A stretch of 64,000 bases of DNA from Azospirillum baldaniorum (lineage in GTDB: Bacteria > Pseudomonadota > Alphaproteobacteria > Azospirillales > Azospirillaceae). The notes beneath the pieces were generated by a model that was given only the letters and a program-made list of their open reading frames with translations, was not told where the DNA came from and ran no database searches. The position numbers and the translations under genes were made by a program. Positions within the stretch are counted from its first letter, which is position 1. Every line of letters starts with the position of its first letter. This document shows, piece after piece, positions 1-10,588 of this stretch. Where the stretch lies: positions 358,501 through 422,500 of the forward strand of contig NZ_CP022262.1 of the NCBI RefSeq assembly GCF_003119195.2, in the 5' to 3' direction.

Positions 1-1721
<1,721 letters not shown>

Positions 1722-1724
1722 GGC

Positions 1725-2183
1725 TCAGGCCCCCATCGCCTTGGCGGCGTCCTTGATGGCCGCGCGGATGCGCGGGTAGGTGGCACAGCGGCAGACGTTG
1801 CCGTCCATCGCCGCGTCGATGTCGTCGTCCGTGGGGTTGCGGTTGTCGGTCAGCAGCGCCACGGCGCTCATGATCTGGCCGGACTGGCAGTAGCCGCACT
1901 GCACGACGTCCAGCTTCTGCCAGGCGGCCTGGACGGCCTGGGCGACCGTGCCGGACACACCCTCGATGGTGGTGATCTTGGTGCCGGCTGCGGATTCCGC
2001 CGGGGTCTGGCAGGCGCGGATCGGCGTGCCGTCCATATGGACGGTGCAGGCGCCGCACTGGGCGATGCCGCAGCCGAACTTGGTGCCGGTCAGGTTCAGC
2101 TCGTCCCGCAGGACCCACAGAAGCGGCATGTCGCCGGGCACGTCGACGTCCCGGTCCTGCCCGTTGATGTTCAAACGAATCAT
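1725..2183 (-). CDS. 2Fe-2S subunit of isoquinoline 1-oxidoreductase-like dehydrogenase
   Basis: A 152-residue protein beginning MIRLNINGQDRDVDV. The N-terminal plant-type ferredoxin fold has the first cluster ligands in FGCGIAQCGACTV plus ACQTP. The C-terminal helical [2Fe-2S] domain has QCGYCQSGQ and CRCATYPRIRAA. Length and motifs match the small electron-transfer subunit (IorA/CoxS type). The ATG at 2183 was chosen because it starts exactly at the conserved N-terminus; an in-frame extension upstream has no family similarity. It is the first gene of the pair and feeds electrons from the molybdenum subunit encoded just downstream. Confidence 0.92.
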   Translation of the reverse strand: MIRLNINGQDRDVDVPGDMPLLWVLRDELNLTGTKFGCGIAQCGACTVHMDGTPIRACQTPAESAAGTKITTIEGVSGTVAQAVQAAWQKLDVVQCGYCQSGQIMSAVALLTDNRNPTDDDIDAAMDGNVCRCATYPRIRAAIKDAAKAMGA

Positions 2184-2460
2184 CGGATGATCCCTGTCTC
2201 TCGACTCTGCCTGTCGGGTATTATGGTGCGGGCCTTCGGCGGGCAATTCCTGCGTGAATCCCAGCCACGAAAAGACCGTGTGCAGTGTGGTCGCGTCCGG
2301 CGGGTTCGGCAAACAACCCAGCGTGGGAGTCGGTCTTCCGTTGAAGCGCACGACCTGTCCGTTTGTTCGGCCCGCAAACGTGACCACGATCATCCTAACC
2401 GCTTCGCTGCGAGCCGAATAGCCGGTACAATCCGCTTGAGCTTATGAATTTGGTGCATGA

Positions 2461-3354
2461 ATGAACCGGAACGACCTCAGCGATTTGGCGGCCTTCGCCG
2501 TCGTGGCGGAGGAGGGGAGCTTCACGCGGGCGGCGGCCCGGCTGGGCATGTCCCAATCCGCGCTCAGCCACGCCATGAAGGCGCTGGAGGACCGGCTGGG
2601 CCTGCGCCTGCTGGCCCGCACGACCCGCAGCGTGTCCACGACGGAAGCCGGACTGCGGCTGCTCCGCACGCTGCGGCCAGCGCTGGACGACATCGCCGCC
2701 GGGCTGGCGGCGGTGGGGGAACTGCGCGAGAAGCCCGCCGGCACGCTGCGCATCACCACTGGCAAGCACGCCGCCGTCCGGGTGCTGTGGCCCGTGCTGT
2801 CGCGCTTCCTCGCCGACTATCCGGAGGTGCAGGTGGAGTTGTCCATCGACAGCAGCTTGACCGACATCGTGGCCAGCCGCTTCGACGCCGGGGTCCGGCT
2901 GGGCGAGCAACTCGAAAAGGACATGATCGCGGTGCGCATCGGCCCGGACATCCGGGCGGCCATCGTCGGGGCGCCCTCCTACTTCGCGCAGCGTCCGGTG
3001 CCTTGCGCCCCGCAGGATCTGGCCGGGCACGATTGCATCAACTACCGCTTCACCACGTCCGGCGCCGTCTATGTCTGGGAGTTCGAGGAGGACGGCCATC
3101 CGGTGAACGTCCGGGTGTCGGGATCGCTGGTGTCCAACGACATGGACGTCATCATGGCCGCCGTTCTGGACGGGAGGGGGCTGGCCTACATCTTCGAGGA
3201 CGAGGTGGCGGAGCACGTCGCCGCCGGACGGCTGGTCCGCGTGCTGGACGACTGGTGCACACCGTTTCCCGGCTATTACCTCTACTACCCCAGCCGCCGG
3301 CAGATCCCCCCGGCCCTGGCCGCCCTGGTCGACGCGCTGCGCTATCGACTGTAG
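2461..3354 (+). CDS. LysR-family transcriptional regulator
   Basis: A 297-residue LysR regulator. The N-terminal winged helix-turn-helix spans about residues 5-64 (DLAAFAVVAEEGSFTRAAARLG, SALSHAMKALEDRLGLRLLARTTRSV), followed by a periplasmic-binding-like effector domain. It belongs by sequence to the branch often found beside oxidoreductases. It is transcribed divergently from the molybdenum dehydrogenase pair, with a 277-bp shared control region, so control of that operon is the obvious guess. The inducer is unknown. Confidence 0.9.
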   Translation: MNRNDLSDLAAFAVVAEEGSFTRAAARLGMSQSALSHAMKALEDRLGLRLLARTTRSVSTTEAGLRLLRTLRPALDDIAAGLAAVGELREKPAGTLRITTGKHAAVRVLWPVLSRFLADYPEVQVELSIDSSLTDIVASRFDAGVRLGEQLEKDMIAVRIGPDIRAAIVGAPSYFAQRPVPCAPQDLAGHDCINYRFTTSGAVYVWEFEEDGHPVNVRVSGSLVSNDMDVIMAAVLDGRGLAYIFEDEVAEHVAAGRLVRVLDDWCTPFPGYYLYYPSRRQIPPALAALVDALRYRL

Positions 3355-3481
3355 CAACCGTGCAACTTACGCATGCCGATTCCGCGCTCCGGATGGATCC
3401 GAAAAAGGATTATTAACGTACCAAAAGATTAAGGTAATCGGATCAAGCGGCGTCGAGCCGCCGGAACGGGATGAACGCCGG

Positions 3482-5866
3482 ATGATGCGTGTGTATGCCT
3501 GCATAACCCAGCAGCACGATCTGTGGCTCGTGCTGCTGGCGGGGGCGGTCTGTGGATTCGGTGCCTGGGTGTCCCTGAACCTTGCCCGCCGCGCCGCGGC
3601 GGCGGTGGGACGGGCGCGCCGGGGCTGGCTGGCCGGTGCCGCGACGGCGACCGGCGGCGGCGTGTGGGCGACCCATTTCATCGCCATGCTGGCGTTCCAG
3701 ACGAGCCTGCCCACGGGCTACGACGTCGGCCTGACGGTCCTGTCGAGCCTGATCGCCATCGGCGGCGCCGCGGTGGGCATCCGCCACGCCATCGGCGGCG
3801 GGCGGCTGGCCGCCCCGCTGGGCGGCGCCATCGCCGGGGCCGCGGCGACGGCGATGCACTTCACCGGCATGGCGGCGCTCCAGGTGCCGGCCAACCTGCA
3901 TTATGATCCGATTTACGTTGCTGTGGCGCTGGGCCTGGGCGTCCTGCTCGCCGGGGCGGGCTTCACCGCCGCCCTGCGGATCGGATCGCTGAAGGGGCTG
4001 GCGGCGGGGGCGGCCCTGCTGGCGCTGGGCATCTGCGGGCTGCATTTCACCGGCATGGCCGGCGTCACGCTGATCCCCGATCCGCTGCACGACATGTCCG
4101 ACCAGATCATGGAGCCGGGCCTGCTGGCGGTCGCCATCGCGGTGACGGCCACGGTGGTGATGGCTCTGGGCCTCGCCGGGGCCATCGTCGACCAGCGGCT
4201 GGCCGCCAGGACGGCGCACGAGGCGGCGCGGCTGCGGGCCAGCGAGGAGCGGTTCCGCCAGCTCGCTGACGCCACCACGGAAGGCATCGTGATCCACCGC
4301 GACGGCGTGGTTCTCGACGTCAACCGTGCCATGGCGGAGCTGCTGGGCAAGCCGCAGGCGCAGTTCATCGGCCAGTCCATGCTGCGCTTCGTGGTGCAGA
4401 ACCGCCGCTCCGACATTGAGCGCAAGCTGGCCCAACCGACCTCCGAGCGGGTGGAGCTGGACCTGCTGCACGACGACGGCACCTTGGTGATGGTCGAGGC
4501 GCACGGACAGGACATCACGCACGAGGGCCGTCCCGCCCGCGTGGTCGCCGTGCGCGACATCCGCGAGCGCAAGCGGGCGGAGGAGCGCATCCGCCATATG
4601 GCCCATCACGACCTGCTGACCGGCCTGCCGAACCGCTCCCTGTTCCTCGACCGGCTGAACGGCGCGCTGGCCAGCGCGGGGCGGGCGCGCACCGGGGTGG
4701 CGGTGCTTTATCTGGATCTCGACCGCTTCAAGGCGGTGAACGACCTGCTGGGCCACCCGGCGGGCGACCGGCTGCTGCAGGAGATGGCGCGCCGCATGCT
4801 GGAGGCGGTGCCCAGCCACGACACCGTGGCGCGGCTGAGCGGCGACGAGTTCGCCGTGCTGCACCGCATCGCCCAGCCCGGCGAGGCGCTGGCCCTGGCC
4901 GACCGGCTGGTGAAGGCGCTGGGCGCCCCGGCCGAGCTGGACGGCCAGCGGATGGTGGTCGGGACGAGCGTCGGCATCGCCCTGTTCCCGCAGGACGGCA
5001 GCAGCGCGGAAGCGCTGCTCCAGCACGCCGACACCGCCCTCTACCGCGCCAAGTCGGAGGGGCGGGGCACCTTCCGCTTCTTCGAGGCGGCGATGGACGA
5101 GCGGCTGCAGGCCCGCCGCGGCCTGGAGCGCGACCTGCGTCAGGCGCTGAGCGACGGCGCGCTCAGCGTCCATTACCAGCCGCTGGAGGATTGCCGGACG
5201 CACCGCATCCTGGGCTTCGAGGCGCTGGTGCGCTGGAATCATCCGGAGCGCGGCATGATCCCCCCGTCGGAGTTCGTGCCGCTGGCCGAGGAGAGCGGGC
5301 TGGTCATGCAGCTCGGCGAGTTCGTGCTGCGCACCGCCTGCCGGGACGCCCGGAACTGGCCGGACCCGGTCAAGGTGGCGGTGAACCTGTCGCCGATCCA
5401 GTTCCGCCACTCCGACCTCCCGGCCACGATTCTCGGCATCCTGGAGGAGGAGGGGCTGCCGCCGCACCGGCTGGAGATCGAGGTGACCGAGGGGGTGATG
5501 ATCGACGACACCGAACGCGCCCTGGCGGCGCTGACCGCCCTGAAGGCCGCGGGGGTGCGCATCGCCCTGGACGATTTCGGCACAGGCTATTCCAGCCTCA
5601 GCTACCTTCAGAAATTCACCTTCGACAAGCTGAAGATCGACCGATCCTTCGTCCAGCTGATGGCGGAGAACCGCGAGTCCCTGTCGATCATCCGCACCAT
5701 CCTGGCCCTCGCGAAGAGCCTGGACATTGCGGTCACGGCGGAGGGTGTGGAGACGGAGGAGCAGCGGACCCTGTTGAAGAACGAGTCCTGCAACCAGCTC
5801 CAGGGCTATCTGATCGGGCGCCCGGTTCCGGCGTGCGAGCTGGCACGCTTCTACGAGCCGGCGTGA
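3482..5866 (+). CDS. MHYT-PAS-GGDEF-EAL cyclic-di-GMP signalling protein
   Basis: A 794-residue inner-membrane protein. The N-terminal MHYT sensor carries three copies of the His-containing membrane motif (WATHFIAML near residue 61, MHFTGMA near 125, LHFTGMA near 186), thought to bind copper and sense O2, CO or NO. A PAS domain follows (about 255-370). The GGDEF domain has RLSGDEFAVL near 452; SGDEF is an accepted active variant. The C-terminal EAL domain keeps FEALVRWNHPERG, DDFGTGYSSL, KIDRSFV and AEGVETEEQ, so phosphodiesterase activity is likely and dual activity possible. The gene stands alone, 127 nt after the LysR gene. A start one codon later is equally possible. Confidence 0.93.
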   Translation: MMRVYACITQQHDLWLVLLAGAVCGFGAWVSLNLARRAAAAVGRARRGWLAGAATATGGGVWATHFIAMLAFQTSLPTGYDVGLTVLSSLIAIGGAAVGIRHAIGGGRLAAPLGGAIAGAAATAMHFTGMAALQVPANLHYDPIYVAVALGLGVLLAGAGFTAALRIGSLKGLAAGAALLALGICGLHFTGMAGVTLIPDPLHDMSDQIMEPGLLAVAIAVTATVVMALGLAGAIVDQRLAARTAHEAARLRASEERFRQLADATTEGIVIHRDGVVLDVNRAMAELLGKPQAQFIGQSMLRFVVQNRRSDIERKLAQPTSERVELDLLHDDGTLVMVEAHGQDITHEGRPARVVAVRDIRERKRAEERIRHMAHHDLLTGLPNRSLFLDRLNGALASAGRARTGVAVLYLDLDRFKAVNDLLGHPAGDRLLQEMARRMLEAVPSHDTVARLSGDEFAVLHRIAQPGEALALADRLVKALGAPAELDGQRMVVGTSVGIALFPQDGSSAEALLQHADTALYRAKSEGRGTFRFFEAAMDERLQARRGLERDLRQALSDGALSVHYQPLEDCRTHRILGFEALVRWNHPERGMIPPSEFVPLAEESGLVMQLGEFVLRTACRDARNWPDPVKVAVNLSPIQFRHSDLPATILGILEEEGLPPHRLEIEVTEGVMIDDTERALAALTALKAAGVRIALDDFGTGYSSLSYLQKFTFDKLKIDRSFVQLMAENRESLSIIRTILALAKSLDIAVTAEGVETEEQRTLLKNESCNQLQGYLIGRPVPACELARFYEPA

Positions 5867-5903
5867 GTCGCCGTCACGGACGTTTTTCGCGGCGTGGCGC
5901 GGG

Positions 5904-6068
5904 TCAGCGGATCTCGATGAGGTCCGTCAACTCGCGCACGACCAGTTCCAGGCTGTCGGCCACGGCCTCGCACGACACCCGCTCCTCCGGGGTGGTGAAG
6001 TCGGCGGAGCGCAGGGTGGCGATCTGCTCCTTCAACCGGCCGATGTAGGCAATCAGCTTTTCTTCCAT
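5904..6068 (-). CDS. Small conserved-looking hypothetical protein (54 aa)
   Basis: An open frame of 54 residues starting MEEKLIAYIGRLKEQIATLR and ending LTDLIEIR. It is predicted to be mostly helical and acidic, with one cysteine and no membrane segment. Codon use is GC-rich at third positions as in its neighbours. It lies 127 nt downstream of, and in the same direction as, the glycosyltransferase gene, and converges with the cyclic-di-GMP gene. I do not recognise a family; it is short enough that coding status should be treated as likely, not certain. Confidence 0.55.
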   Translation of the reverse strand: MEEKLIAYIGRLKEQIATLRSADFTTPEERVSCEAVADSLELVVRELTDLIEIR

Positions 6069-6195
6069 GCCCGGACCCCGTGGTGCGAGAGGCTTCCCGC
6101 AACCATAACAGGCGAGCGGGGGCTTTGGCCCTGGAATTCTCCGTCGGCGGGTTTGCGGAGTGGGGACGGCCGGCTGAACGAAAGCCGAGGGCGGC

Positions 6196-7197
6196 TCACG
6201 AACGGATCAGCGCCTCGACCTCCCGGATCGCCGCATCGGCGGGAATGCGCTCCATCTCGCGGCCGCCGAAGGCGGCGGCGGTCAGCACCGCGCCCCGCGT
6301 CACCTTGGGGCGCAGCTTCTCCGCGATGGTCGGGCCGTAGAGGGTCAGCAGCGGCACATCGGCGAGGCCGAACAGGTGGCTGGTCCCGCTGTCGTTGGCG
6401 ACCGCCGCGGCGCAGCGCCGGGTCAGCGCGATGGTCCGGACCGGGGAATAGCGCGGCTCCGCCAGTTCGGCGTCCTGGAGCGGGAACAGCGCCTGCGGCA
6501 CCGCGGCGCGCAGCTCGGGCAGCCAGTCCAGCTCCGCCGGGCCGAGGATGAAGACCGGCACCCGCCCATCGGCGACCTGGGCGCGGGCCAACTCCACGAA
6601 GCGGTCCAGCGGCCAGCACTTCACGCGCTTGCCCGCCCCCGGCGCGATGGCGACATAGCCCGGCCCGTCGGGCAGGACGGCGCGCGCCTCGGCCTCAGCC
6701 TCGGCCGGGATGGGCACGGCCATGTCCAGCGGGGGGCGGCGTCCGCCGGCCACCTCCAGCAGGTCGAACAAGCGGTCCAGCACGTGCCGCGGCTCCTTGT
6801 AGCCGGGGGGTGGACGGCGGTCCGACAGGCGGTAGCCGGCGCAGGCCGAGACGAACAGGTCGTGCTTCAGCCGCCGCGCCAACAGCGTCCGCCAGGGCAG
6901 CGCCTGGGTGTCCAGCACCAGCGAGAAGCGATCCTTGATGGGCATGGGCTTCAGCAGGCCGAGCGGACTGCGCCCGATGCCGGTGTCGGCCCGGAACTCG
7001 TCGATCAGCCCATCCATCATCGGGCGCAGCGTGGTCGCCAGATGGGTGCCCTCGGTGGTGATCCAGGTGATCCGGTGGTCCGGGAACAGACCCCGCAGGG
7101 CGCGCACGAAGGGAATCTTGATGAGCGCGTCGCCGATCAGTTCGCCATGGGTGAAGACGGCGAGCGACGGGGAGCCGGCGCGGTCGTTTGCGGGCAT
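6196..7197 (-). CDS. Glycosyltransferase family 9 (heptosyltransferase-like)
   Basis: A 333-residue protein with the ADP-heptose:LPS heptosyltransferase fold. The N-terminus has AVFTHGELIGDALIKIPFVRALRGLFP; the C-terminal donor-binding half has YVAIAPGAGKRVKCWPLDRF and VANDSGTSHLFGLADVPLLTLYGPT. Such enzymes add heptose or related sugars to lipopolysaccharide core at the inner membrane. It is not next to other LPS genes, so acceptor and donor are unknown; other GT9 members modify other surface glycans. The ATG at 7197 was preferred over an in-frame TTG 27 nt upstream because homology begins just after it. The flagellar operon ends upstream, separated by a repeat element. Confidence 0.82.
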   Translation of the reverse strand: MPANDRAGSPSLAVFTHGELIGDALIKIPFVRALRGLFPDHRITWITTEGTHLATTLRPMMDGLIDEFRADTGIGRSPLGLLKPMPIKDRFSLVLDTQALPWRTLLARRLKHDLFVSACAGYRLSDRRPPPGYKEPRHVLDRLFDLLEVAGGRRPPLDMAVPIPAEAEAEARAVLPDGPGYVAIAPGAGKRVKCWPLDRFVELARAQVADGRVPVFILGPAELDWLPELRAAVPQALFPLQDAELAEPRYSPVRTIALTRRCAAAVANDSGTSHLFGLADVPLLTLYGPTIAEKLRPKVTRGAVLTAAAFGGREMERIPADAAIREVEALIRS

Positions 7198-7285
7198 GCG
7201 GAAGCCTTGGGAAGATGCGGCCAAGCGGACGCCGGACTATAGCGGCCCGCATCCGGCGGCGGAACCCTTGGCAAGGCGCTTTCAC

Positions 7286-7430
7286 TCCCTCTCCCGTCCC
7301 GGGAGAGGGAAGGGGCCCACGCGGAAGCGTGGGAAGGGTGAGGGTGCTGCCGAGAATCGGCCCCTTGATCCTTGGACGACCCTCACCCGGCGCCGTCGGC
7401 GCCACCCTCTCCCGGGGCGGGAGAGGGAAC
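7286..7430. repeat. GC-rich palindromic intergenic element, type A
   Basis: Two CCCTCTCCCG/CGGGAGAGGG inverted pairs and an internal CCCACGCGGAAGCGTGGG hairpin fill the gap between flgN and the glycosyltransferase gene. It resembles the other five GC-rich elements in the window in architecture but has a different core, so it is probably a separate subfamily. It may also terminate the flagellar transcript. No coding sequence seen. Confidence 0.6.
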
Positions 7431-7446
7431 TCCAATTCGGCTGGGC

Positions 7447-7974
7447 CTACAGCTCCGCGTTCAGGCCCGACGCCGACAGCTCGACCGGGCGCACCGCGTG
7501 GCCGGAGGGGGCGTAGAGGCCGTCGCTGGCCGCCTTCTCCAGGGCCACCAGAAGGCTGCGGTTGATCGACAGCACGGCCTTGCGCATGGCGACCAGCCCC
7601 GCCGCGTTGTCGTTGATGGCGCGGTCCAGCCGCTCCACCCGCTCCAGGATCATCGCGCGCAGGTCGTCGTTCAGCCGCAGCGTGCCCGACTGCGCCTGGG
7701 TCATGATGCCGCCCAGCCGGTCGGCCATCGCCTGCTTGCGCCGGGCGTAAACCTCCAGCCCCTCCAGTTCGCCAGCGGCGAGCGCCGCCGTCTCCTCGTC
7801 CAGCAGGACGCTCAGTTCGGCCACCGTGTCGAGGAACTCCGTCATCACCACGGCGGTCGGCCCGTCGGCCAGCGCGGGGATCTCAGGTTCCGCGGCGGCG
7901 ACGGGGGCGGCGTCCGCCTCCGGCTTGGCGTCGGGGGCGAATTCGCGGATCAGGTCCTTGAAACGGCGGCTCAT
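7447..7974 (-). CDS. flgN: FlgN-like flagellar chaperone
   Basis: A 175-residue, mostly helical protein starting MSRRFKDLIREFAPDAKPEAD. The central region (TEFLDTVAELSVLLDEETAAL, ARRKQAMADRLG) has the pattern of FlgN, the export chaperone that keeps hook-filament junction proteins FlgK and FlgL soluble for the type III flagellar secretion system. The start overlaps the stop of the rod-binding gene in an ATGA (7971-7974), indicating translational coupling. It is the last gene of the flgE-to-flgN operon. The assignment rests on helical pattern plus context, since FlgN sequences diverge strongly. Confidence 0.7.
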   Translation of the reverse strand: MSRRFKDLIREFAPDAKPEADAAPVAAAEPEIPALADGPTAVVMTEFLDTVAELSVLLDEETAALAAGELEGLEVYARRKQAMADRLGGIMTQAQSGTLRLNDDLRAMILERVERLDRAINDNAAGLVAMRKAVLSINRSLLVALEKAASDGLYAPSGHAVRPVELSASGLNAEL

Positions 7975-8291
7975 CCCTTGGCTCCTTCGCTCGTCTGGCC
8001 GTAGAGGCGGGCCACATCGGCCTCGACCATGCGGCCGATCCCCAGAGTGCCGGCCTCGGCGATGGCCTTGCCATATTCCTGGAGCATGAAGCTGCGCCAC
8101 GTCCGCTCGCCCTGGCCGCCGCTGAAGGCGCTGCCGGTCTCCACGCCGGCGAACATGGATTCCAGCATCTGCCCGACCATCAGCGCCTCGAATTCCTGTC
8201 CGGCCTTCTTGGCGGAGTGGTTTTGGGTGGCGGGTTTCGCGGCGGCGGAACGCGCGGTTTGGGCGGTCGGGGAAAGGGGGGAGATGTCCAT
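7971..8291 (-). CDS. flgJ: Rod-binding protein, FlgJ N-terminal-domain type
   Basis: A 106-residue single-domain protein with the rod-binding motif (KKAGQEFEALMVGQMLESMFAG, FMLQEYGKAIAEAGTLGIGRMVE). In enterobacteria this domain is fused to a muramidase; alphaproteobacteria usually encode only the rod-binding half, also called CheL. It caps or scaffolds rod assembly in the periplasm. It lies between flgI and flgN; the stop overlaps the flgN start. The lack of a muramidase domain means peptidoglycan opening must be supplied by another enzyme. Confidence 0.85.
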   Translation of the reverse strand: MDISPLSPTAQTARSAAAKPATQNHSAKKAGQEFEALMVGQMLESMFAGVETGSAFSGGQGERTWRSFMLQEYGKAIAEAGTLGIGRMVEADVARLYGQTSEGAKG

Positions 8292-8315
8292 CGCGTCGTC
8301 GTCCAGCCGGAGGTG

Positions 8316-9497
8316 TCAGATGATTTCCAGGTCGGCGTGCAGCGCGCCCGCCGCCTTGATCGCCTGGAGGATGGCGACCATGTCGCGCGGCCCGACGCCC
8401 AGCGCGTTCAGACCGTTGACGAGCTGTTGCAGGCTGACGTTGCCGCCGATGGTGACGAACTGGCGCCCGTTGCCCTCCTGCACCTGCACGTCGGTACGCG
8501 GCACCACCACGGTCTGCCCGTCGGAGAAGGGCTGCGGCTGCGACACCTGGGGCGTCTCCACCACGCGGACAGTCAGGTTGCCCTGGGTGATGGCGACGCG
8601 GCTGATGCGCACATCGTCGCCAATGACCACGGTGCCGCTGCGCTCGTCCACCACCACCCGCGCGATGCCGTCCGGGCGCACGGTGAGCTGCTCGATGTCG
8701 CCGATCAGCCGGGCGACCGCGCCGGTGTAGCGGGGCGGGATGCGCACATCGACGGTGGTCGCGTCCAGCACATGGACGGCGCTGCTGCCCAGCCGCACCG
8801 CCACCGCGTCGGCGATGCGGTTGGCGGTGGTGAAGTCGGGGTTGCGCAGCGCCATGCGCACGCCGGTCGTCTCGTCCAGCGCGAATTTCAGCTCGCGCTC
8901 CACGATGGCGCCGTTGGCGATGCGGGCGCTGGTCGGCACGCCCTTGGTCACGTTGGCGGCCACCCCGCCAGCCGAGAAGCCGCTGACCGACAGCGACCCC
9001 TGGGCCACGGCGTAGGCCTGCCCGTCGGCGCCCAGCAGCGGCGTGACCAGCAGCGTGCCGCCGAGCAGGCTGGTGGCGTCGCCCAGCGCCGACACGGTGA
9101 TGTCGATGGTCGTGCCCTGGCGGGCGAAGGGCGGCAGCGAGGCTGTGACCATCACCGCCGCGGCGTTGCGGGTGCGCAGCACCTCGTCGCGGGTGTTGAT
9201 GCCCAGCCGCTCCAGCATGCCCTTCAGGCTCTGCTCGGTGAAGGGCGTGTTGATCAGCCGGTCGCCCGAGCCGTTCAGCCCGACCACGAGGCCATAGCCG
9301 ATGAGCTGGTTGCGGCGCACCCCGTCGAAGGTGACGAGATCCTTCACCCGCGTCTGGGCCAGCCCCTCCTCTGCCACGGCGGCGGCGGCCAGCAGGCAGG
9401 CCATGGCGAGCGCCAAGGCGCGGAGGGTGCGGCGGATCGGGCCATGCTTCGTCGGGCCGTGCTTCGTCGGGCCGTGCGTCATCAGACCGTCTTTCAT
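8316..9497 (-). CDS. flgI: Flagellar P-ring protein FlgI
   Basis: A 393-residue FlgI. The core starts at RVKDLVTFDGVRRNQLIGYGLVVGLNGSGD (shown here only for its opening DLVTFDGVR and GYGLVVGLNGSGD) and continues through the usual conserved blocks to a C-terminal GGNVSLQQLVNGLNALG. It forms the periplasmic ring around the rod in peptidoglycan. The signal peptide hydrophobic core is ALALAMACLLAAAAVA with cleavage likely near GLAQ. It is preceded by an unusually long basic N-region made of HGPTK repeats (see the repeat entry). A start five codons later at 9482 is also possible. Confidence 0.97.
   Translation of the reverse strand: MKDGLMTHGPTKHGPTKHGPIRRTLRALALAMACLLAAAAVAEEGLAQTRVKDLVTFDGVRRNQLIGYGLVVGLNGSGDRLINTPFTEQSLKGMLERLGINTRDEVLRTRNAAAVMVTASLPPFARQGTTIDITVSALGDATSLLGGTLLVTPLLGADGQAYAVAQGSLSVSGFSAGGVAANVTKGVPTSARIANGAIVERELKFALDETTGVRMALRNPDFTTANRIADAVAVRLGSSAVHVLDATTVDVRIPPRYTGAVARLIGDIEQLTVRPDGIARVVVDERSGTVVIGDDVRISRVAITQGNLTVRVVETPQVSQPQPFSDGQTVVVPRTDVQVQEGNGRQFVTIGGNVSLQQLVNGLNALGVGPRDMVAILQAIKAAGALHADLEII
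9439..9483 (-). repeat. Three 15-bp tandem units in the 5' end of flgI
   Basis: Three imperfect copies of a 15-bp unit (plus-strand form GGGCCRTGCTTCGTC) at 9439-9453, 9454-9468 and 9469-9483. Read in frame they give HGPTK, HGPTK and HGPIR ahead of the hydrophobic signal core. Copy number could vary without breaking the frame. Confidence 0.85.
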
Positions 9498-9519
9498 CGT
9501 CCCGTGGGAAAGAGGCTTC

Positions 9520-10584
9520 CTACAGGTAATTGGTGAGGCTCATGCGGGCGATGCGGGCGGTGGCCGCCGCGGTCGCCTCGATCTGCACTTCGAGCTGGTT
9601 CATGCGCAGGCTGGCCTCCGCCGGATCGACGCTTTCCATCGCGTCGAGCTGGTCGTTGAGGATGCGCAGCTGCGTCGTGTTCATCGCCGCGATGTCGTCG
9701 AGCTGCGCGCGGTGGATGCCCAGTTGCGCGGTGGCGTCGCGCACCCCCTCGATGCCGCCCGACACCTTGGCGACCGCGGCCTCCATGTAGGGCTTGTAGG
9801 CGTCCAGCGGCAGCTGGCTGGTGTCGACGCTGGCCAGCATGTAGAGGCCCTGGAGCAGGTCCCGCATGGCCGGGTCGTTGCCCTGGATGCCGTAGGGGAT
9901 CTCGGTCGTGCGGTCGAGCCGGGCGCTGAGGCGCGGCGCGGTCGAGGGCGCCCCCTGGTAGAACCCGCCCTCGAAGCCGAGCGGCGAGGCCGACGGCGTG
10001 GCGAACAGGTCGTCCAGCGCCGCCACGGCGGCAGCGGTCTCGGCCGGAGTCTGCGGCGATGACGTGCCTCCGGTGGCCGCGGCAATGGCGTCCTGCACGA
10101 TCTGGATGGGCGAGGGCAGGCCGGACTCGTCGCCCTGCACGGCGCGCATGGGGGCGGTCTTCACCTCCACCCCGCCGAACAGGTAGCCGTTGCCGGAGGA
10201 GGCGTTGAGCATGCCCACCACCTGCTCCAGCATGGCGCGGGCCCGCACCTGGAGCGAGCTGCCGGTGGGCGAGGGCTGGCCCAGCCCGACCGAGGCGGCG
10301 GCCAGCACGTCCTGCCCGGCGGACAGGATGTTGGTCAGTGCGCTGTCCATGGTGCCCAGCCGCCCCTGCAGCAGGGCGGTGGATTTCAGGGTCTGGTCGG
10401 TCTCGTCATACAGGTTGCGCAGCGCGATGGCCTGCCCGGTGCGCGCACCCAGCGCCTTGGCGACGTCGAAATGCTTGCCGCTGGCGATCTCGTCGTTGTT
10501 GCGCAGCCGCTCGAGCTGAAGCTCGGTGTTGGCGGTCTGCAGGCGCTTGGACAGGCCGAGGGTGGAGACGGCGTTGTAGAGCAT
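9520..10584 (-). CDS. flgL: Hook-filament junction protein FlgL
   Basis: A 354-residue flagellin-like protein. The N-terminal helical domain (LYNAVSTLGLSKRLQTANTE, LRNNDEIASGKHFDVAKALG) and C-terminal coiled region (ARIARMSLTNYL at the end) match FlgL, the second junction protein between hook and filament. The middle is variable, as usual. It starts 4 nt after the flgK stop, in the conserved flgK-flgL order, and is exported by the type III flagellar apparatus with FlgN help. Confidence 0.9.
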   Translation of the reverse strand: MLYNAVSTLGLSKRLQTANTELQLERLRNNDEIASGKHFDVAKALGARTGQAIALRNLYDETDQTLKSTALLQGRLGTMDSALTNILSAGQDVLAAASVGLGQPSPTGSSLQVRARAMLEQVVGMLNASSGNGYLFGGVEVKTAPMRAVQGDESGLPSPIQIVQDAIAAATGGTSSPQTPAETAAAVAALDDLFATPSASPLGFEGGFYQGAPSTAPRLSARLDRTTEIPYGIQGNDPAMRDLLQGLYMLASVDTSQLPLDAYKPYMEAAVAKVSGGIEGVRDATAQLGIHRAQLDDIAAMNTTQLRILNDQLDAMESVDPAEASLRMNQLEVQIEATAAATARIARMSLTNYL

Positions 10585-10588
10585 GGCG

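Noticed and set aside
7198..7224. TTG start for the glycosyltransferase
   Set aside because: An ATG 27 nt downstream begins closer to the conserved N-terminus.
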